64,000 nucleotides of DNA from Pseudomonadota bacterium. Its GTDB lineage: Bacteria; Myxococcota_A; Polyangia; Polyangiales; Polyangiaceae. The notes beneath the pieces were generated by a model. It ran no database searches, had not been told where the DNA came from, and saw nothing but the letters and a program-made list of their open reading frames with translations. The stretch lies in assembly GCA_023423895.1 (NCBI GenBank), contig JAFAER010000012.1, positions 62,001 to 126,000 of the forward strand, in the 5' to 3' direction. Every line of letters begins with the position of its first letter. The first letter of the stretch is position 1. Below, piece after piece: positions 61,249 to 64,000 of this stretch. The position numbers and the translations under genes are program-made.

Positions 61249-61704
61249 ATGCGACCGAACCTGTCCGTAGAGAACATTGCCGGAGCGCTTGCCGTTCTCG
61301 GTACGAGCGTTTTGATGGCGGCCTGCGGCGGCAACGACAAGCCGGCGAACGCGCCCGTCACCTCCACCGAGACGCCGGCGGCAGCTGCGGGCGGCGAGAG
61401 CAAGCCGGCCGACGGTCACTGCGGTGCGGACCACAAGACCGGCGAGTCGAGCTGTGGCGCGAACCCGGCCGACAAGGCGGCAGGCGAGACGACGGCAGCG
61501 GATTCGTCCACGGCGGCGGCCAACCCGGCGACCGCGACGCCGACCTCGGCTCCGGCAGCAGCGGCCGACACGAAGGCCCCGGAGACGAAGGCCGCCGACG
61601 CGAAGAAGGCGGCGGACACGAAGAAGCCGGCGGCGGCGCCCGCGCCAGCGAAGAAGGCGGGCGCTGCAAGCTGCGGCGCGGGCACGTGCGGCGCCAAGAA
61701 GTGA
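61249..61704 (+). CDS. Candidate MNIO-modified RiPP metallophore precursor
   Basis: A 151-residue small secreted peptide precursor with AAGGAG ribosome site. Residues 1-26 form an exported N-terminus (ALAVLGTSVLMAAC) that could be a signal peptide or, with Cys26, a lipobox. The remainder is Ala/Lys/Thr/Pro low complexity with four cysteines all in Cys-Gly-Ala: HCGAD (Cys58), SCGAN (Cys69), SCGAG (Cys142) and TCGAK (Cys147), the last two ending ASCGAGTCGAKK. This resembles the CG-rich (EGKCGE-type) precursors of MNIO clusters such as HvfA, whose Cys are turned into copper-binding groups. The MNIO enzyme and its partner follow at once, which is the main support. Confidence 0.75.
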   Translation: MRPNLSVENIAGALAVLGTSVLMAACGGNDKPANAPVTSTETPAAAAGGESKPADGHCGADHKTGESSCGANPADKAAGETTAADSSTAAANPATATPTSAPAAAADTKAPETKAADAKKAADTKKPAAAPAPAKKAGAASCGAGTCGAKK

Positions 61705-61711
61705 GCTGAAC

Positions 61712-61781
61712 CGAGAGCGTCTGCTCTCGTCGATGGCCGGGCGTGGCGCGAACGCGCGCTTCGTCCGGCCGTTTGCTTTTT
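61712..61781 (+). terminator. Hairpins and T-rich tract between RiPP precursor and MNIO gene
   Basis: A perfect hairpin CGAGAGC-GTCT-GCTCTCG (61712-61729) is followed by a larger one: GGCCGG (61735-61740), nested GCGCG-AA-CGCGC (61747-61758), CCGGCC (61765-61770), then GTTTGCTTTTT. This is an intrinsic-terminator layout 7-80 nt after the precursor stop and would make precursor mRNA far more abundant than that of the enzymes. Confidence 0.7.
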
Positions 61782-61827
61782 CGGGTGTGCGGTGATTTGT
61801 GTGCAGTGGTGACGACGAGGGAAGGTG

Positions 61828-62766
61828 ATGGCCAAGTCGGCTAGCGCGATCAGCGGCGTCGGCCTCGGGCTCCGGTGGGACTTCATCGACGAGATCCTCG
61901 AGAAGAAGCCCGCGCTGGGATTCGTGGAGATCTCGCCCGAGAACTACATGGGGCGCGGCGGCTACTACGACGAGGCGCTCGAGCGCGCGATCGACACCTG
62001 GCCGATCGTCACCCACGGCCTGACGATGAGCCTCGGTGGCGTCGATCCTCTGCGCGAGGACTACCTTGCCGGTCTTCGCACCTTTCTCGAGCGAACGGGC
62101 AGTCCGTGGCACTCGGATCATCTGTGCTTCAGCACGTTCGGCGGGGTCGTGCTGCACGATCTCTTGCCGCTCTCGTTCAAACACGCCGAGGTCGCGCGCG
62201 TCGCGGATCGGATCAAGCGCGCCCAGGACGCCATCGGCCTTCCGCTCGCGGTCGAGAACGTGAGCTTCTACCTCCACCCCGGCAAGCGCGAGATGTCCGA
62301 GGCGGAGTTCATCGCGCGTGTCTGCGAGACGGCCGATTGCGGGCTGATGCTCGACGTGAACAACGCGTGGGTCAACGCGACGAATTTCGGATGGGATGTC
62401 GACGCGTGGATGCGCACCGTGCCGCTCGAGCGCGTCGTCCAGATGCACATCGCCGGGCACGATTGGTTCTCGGAGCCGCCGGCGAACGGTTCGAACGACT
62501 TCGTTGCCAAGGAGCGTCCCCGCGATCCGACGCAGCGCGAGGGGATGTTGATCGTCGACACGCACGGTAACGACGTGGCCGCCGAGGTCATGCAGCTCCT
62601 GGAGCGTACGCTCGAGAAGACCGGTCCCGTGCCGGTGTTGCTCGAGCGGGACCAGTCGATCCCACCGCTCGACGCGCTGCTCGCCGAGGTCGGGAAGATC
62701 GAGGAAGTCTGGCGTCGAGCCGTCGCGAAACATGCCGCGGCCGAGCTGCGTGAGGCGGGGCAGTGA
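61828..62766 (+). CDS. MNIO enzyme (DUF692 family)
   Basis: A 312-residue TIM-barrel protein of the multinuclear non-heme iron-dependent oxidative enzyme family, which in known RiPP pathways oxidises cysteines of the precursor to oxazolone/thioamide or related groups. Family features are GVGLGLRWDFIDEIL, FVEISPENYMGRGG, HGLTMSLGGVDPL, HSDHLCFSTFGG, LPLAVENVSFYL (metal-binding Glu region), LMLDVNNAWVNATNFGWD and MHIAGHDWF, with His, Glu and Asp ligands in the usual places. ATG 61828 follows AGGGAAGG. Its TGA overlaps the next gene's GTG by 4 nt. Confidence is high for the family; the exact modification is inferred. Confidence 0.93.
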   Translation: MAKSASAISGVGLGLRWDFIDEILEKKPALGFVEISPENYMGRGGYYDEALERAIDTWPIVTHGLTMSLGGVDPLREDYLAGLRTFLERTGSPWHSDHLCFSTFGGVVLHDLLPLSFKHAEVARVADRIKRAQDAIGLPLAVENVSFYLHPGKREMSEAEFIARVCETADCGLMLDVNNAWVNATNFGWDVDAWMRTVPLERVVQMHIAGHDWFSEPPANGSNDFVAKERPRDPTQREGMLIVDTHGNDVAAEVMQLLERTLEKTGPVPVLLERDQSIPPLDALLAEVGKIEEVWRRAVAKHAAAELREAGQ

Positions 62767-63569
62767 GCTCGACCGTCACGGAGCGCTTGCAGGCGATGAT
62801 GACGAGGGCATGCCTCGCGAAGGACGCGCCCGACGATCTCGAAGCCCTCCTCGAGGCGCACGGCATCCCGCGCGAAGACGCCGAGGCGCTGCTCGCTTCT
62901 CCGAGACGCCTCGGCCTCTACAGGAGGCTCGTTCGCCACAACGTGACAAGTGTGATCGAAACGATCCTCGAGCACACGCGCGTCCGTCTCGAAGGCCGTG
63001 CACCTGGTGAGCTCGAGCGATCGATCGCGGCGTTCCTCGACGAGGTCGGCCCGCGCACGCCGCACATGCGCGACGTGCCAGCCGAGTTCGTCGCGCATGC
63101 GGCGCCGCGCTGGCGAACCGACGCGCGCCTGCCACCGTGGATCGCCGACTACGCCGAGCTCGAGCTCGTCGACTTCACCGTCGGGGTCGCGCCGCGGCCG
63201 TCACCGCCGCCGGCTCTGACCGAGGTCGCCGTCGATCGACCGCTCGTCTTCGCCGAGGCGCGGCAACTCGTGCACCTCGGCTGGGCGGTCAACGTCATGG
63301 CGCGCGACGATCTCGAGGCCGAGCCCGAGCCGCGCCCGGTTTCCGTCCTCGTGTATCGAGATGCAGCGCACTGCTCGCGCTTCCTCGAGCTGACACCGCT
63401 CGCGGCCGCGATCCTCGAGCAGCTGTTCGCCGGGGCTCCGCTCGGCCAAGCGATGGTCGCAGCGTGCGCATCGAAGGCACATCCGCTCGATGACGCCGTC
63501 CTCGCCGGCGCTGCCCGACTCCTCGCCGATCTCGGTGAGCGGGGCGTTCTGCTCGGCGCTCGCGCCTGA
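62763..63569 (+). CDS. MNIO partner protein (DUF2063-like)
   Basis: A 268-residue protein with a GTG start, coupled by GTGA overlap to the MNIO gene. It matches the HvfC/BufC-type partner: an N-terminal helical domain (ALLASPRRLGLYRRLVRHNVTSVIETILEHTRVRL, the 'R.Y...V..N....L...FP' type pattern), a central PWIADYAELELVDF, and a C-terminal winged-helix-like domain with VLVYRDAAHCSRFLELTPLAAAILEQL. In characterised systems the partner binds the precursor leader and delivers it to the MNIO enzyme. The sequence is more divergent than the enzyme, but position and domain order make the call sound. Terminator-like hairpin 63581-63602 follows. Confidence 0.85.
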   Translation: MSSTVTERLQAMMTRACLAKDAPDDLEALLEAHGIPREDAEALLASPRRLGLYRRLVRHNVTSVIETILEHTRVRLEGRAPGELERSIAAFLDEVGPRTPHMRDVPAEFVAHAAPRWRTDARLPPWIADYAELELVDFTVGVAPRPSPPPALTEVAVDRPLVFAEARQLVHLGWAVNVMARDDLEAEPEPRPVSVLVYRDAAHCSRFLELTPLAAAILEQLFAGAPLGQAMVAACASKAHPLDDAVLAGAARLLADLGERGVLLGARA

Positions 63570-63580
63570 CCACGCTCGAG

Positions 63581-63602
63581 CGCAGCGCGCCTTTCCGCTG
63601 CG
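63581..63602 (+). terminator. Hairpin after the MNIO operon
   Basis: CGCAGCG (63581-63587) and CGCTGCG (63596-63602) form a perfect 7-bp stem with an 8-nt loop, 12 nt after the stop of the partner gene. Only TTCC follows, so it is a weak intrinsic terminator at best. Confidence 0.35.
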
Positions 63603-63639
63603 TTCCGCGTGACGCGGGCGAGGGCGACCGGGCGGCGGC

Positions 63640-63876
63640 ATGTGCGTTGCACCGCGTCATGTCATGGAGTTCGAGGAAGGAGACGAGCCGGGGAAGTGCT
63701 TCGCTTGTGGCGCAACGGCACCGTGGATCATCTTGCTCGCGGGTGAGGACGAGAAGCTCCACGAGGCATGGGCATGTGAGGCTCACGCGAAGGGCCACTG
63801 GCGCTGGGCGCTCGTGACGCCACCGTCGACCGAGGTCGTGATCGTCGACGCGAACGACGCGCGCTACGCGTGGTGA
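63640..63876 (+). CDS. Small zinc-finger-like protein
   Basis: A 78-residue protein (54 residues after the CxxC). A CFACGATAPW knuckle near residue 20 is followed by aromatic-rich strands (IILLAGEDEKLHEAWACEAHAKGHWRWALVTPP) with a further Cys and His (ACEAH, KGHW) that could complete a Cys2-CysHis site. It ends in VIVDANDARYAW. Start may be ATG 63640 or the internal ATG 63664 (MEFEEGDEP); neither has a clear ribosome site. I do not recognise the family. It lies 70 bp after the MNIO operon and may or may not be part of it. Confidence 0.55.
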   Translation: MCVAPRHVMEFEEGDEPGKCFACGATAPWIILLAGEDEKLHEAWACEAHAKGHWRWALVTPPSTEVVIVDANDARYAW

Positions 63877-63912
63877 TGACGGCGCGACGCGTCTCGCGAG
63901 GGCGCCGAGGGC

Positions 63913-64000
63913 CTACTTGAAATCGCCGTGACCGTGGATGAGCACGGCCGCGATGCACGGCACTCCCGGCAGCGCCAGGAGCGCGTGCTCGGTCCCGTCA
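63913..64000 (-). CDS. Partial gene, C-terminal end only
   Basis: The window cuts a minus-strand frame whose last 28 codons read DGTEHALLALPGVPCIAAVLIHGHGDFK before a TAG at 63913-63915. The mixed hydrophobic and polar ending is protein-like and the codon pattern fits its neighbours. The start lies outside the window, so the family cannot be told. Confidence 0.45.
   Translation of the reverse strand, partial: DGTEHALLALPGVPCIAAVLIHGHGDFK

Overview
The window is high-GC bacterial chromosome. Its gene content points to Myxococcota, probably Polyangia (Sorangium/Labilithrix-like): many secreted lipoproteins, a eukaryote-type Ser/Thr kinase and PP2C phosphatase, FHA/zinc-ribbon and zinc-finger fusions, beta-propeller and IgGFc-binding surface proteins, and multi-copy HNH genes. 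This placement is inference; no rRNA is present. The only RNA gene seen is a tRNA-Thr(CGU) at 54163-54237.

Layout. 0-8.7 kb: a HEPN-like gene, a remnant on the minus strand, a GGDEF cyclase, a helical-repeat protein, purH, a lipoprotein, and a zinc-finger ParA with a ribbon-helix-helix partner. 8.7-11.2 kb: an HNH element with its conserved leader, then a 43-bp tandem repeat. 11.2-17.5 kb: a lamin-tail lipoprotein, a toxin-antitoxin pair whose toxin is frameshifted, a hybrid histidine kinase, an RluA-type pseudouridine synthase and glgA. 17.5-24 kb, mostly minus strand: an M1 peptidase with a membrane protein, and an ECF sigma / membrane partner / outer-membrane protein operon. 24.5-31.4 kb: five overlapping lipoprotein genes forming a surface operon. 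31.4-33.4 kb: a radical SAM gene with a 338-residue intein placed inside its iron-sulfur motif. 33.4-37.5 kb: a second HNH element, its repeats, and a decayed inverted third copy. 37.5-41 kb: clpS-clpA-lipoprotein. 41-50.8 kb: a second helical-repeat protein, TPR lipoproteins, the FHA/PP2C pair, a D/E-tailed protein and threonine aldolase. 51-58 kb: a FadR-type regulator, a two-gene GMC oxidoreductase unit, tRNA-Thr, a TetR regulator and a Ser/Thr kinase followed by a PEGA-like protein. 58-64 kb: a SEC-C protein, a CPA2 antiporter, a YceI-like lipoprotein and a three-gene MNIO (DUF692) RiPP cluster.

The best candidates for under-described biology are the MNIO cluster (61249-63569), whose precursor carries four Cys-Gly-Ala motifs and is followed by a terminator-like attenuator; the five-gene lipoprotein operon (24472-31375); the intein in the radical SAM motif; and the HNH family, which behaves like a dispersed repeat with its own leader, internal VNTRs and a dead copy. 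All calls come from reading the sequence and translations by eye. Family names are by motif recognition; no database search was run.
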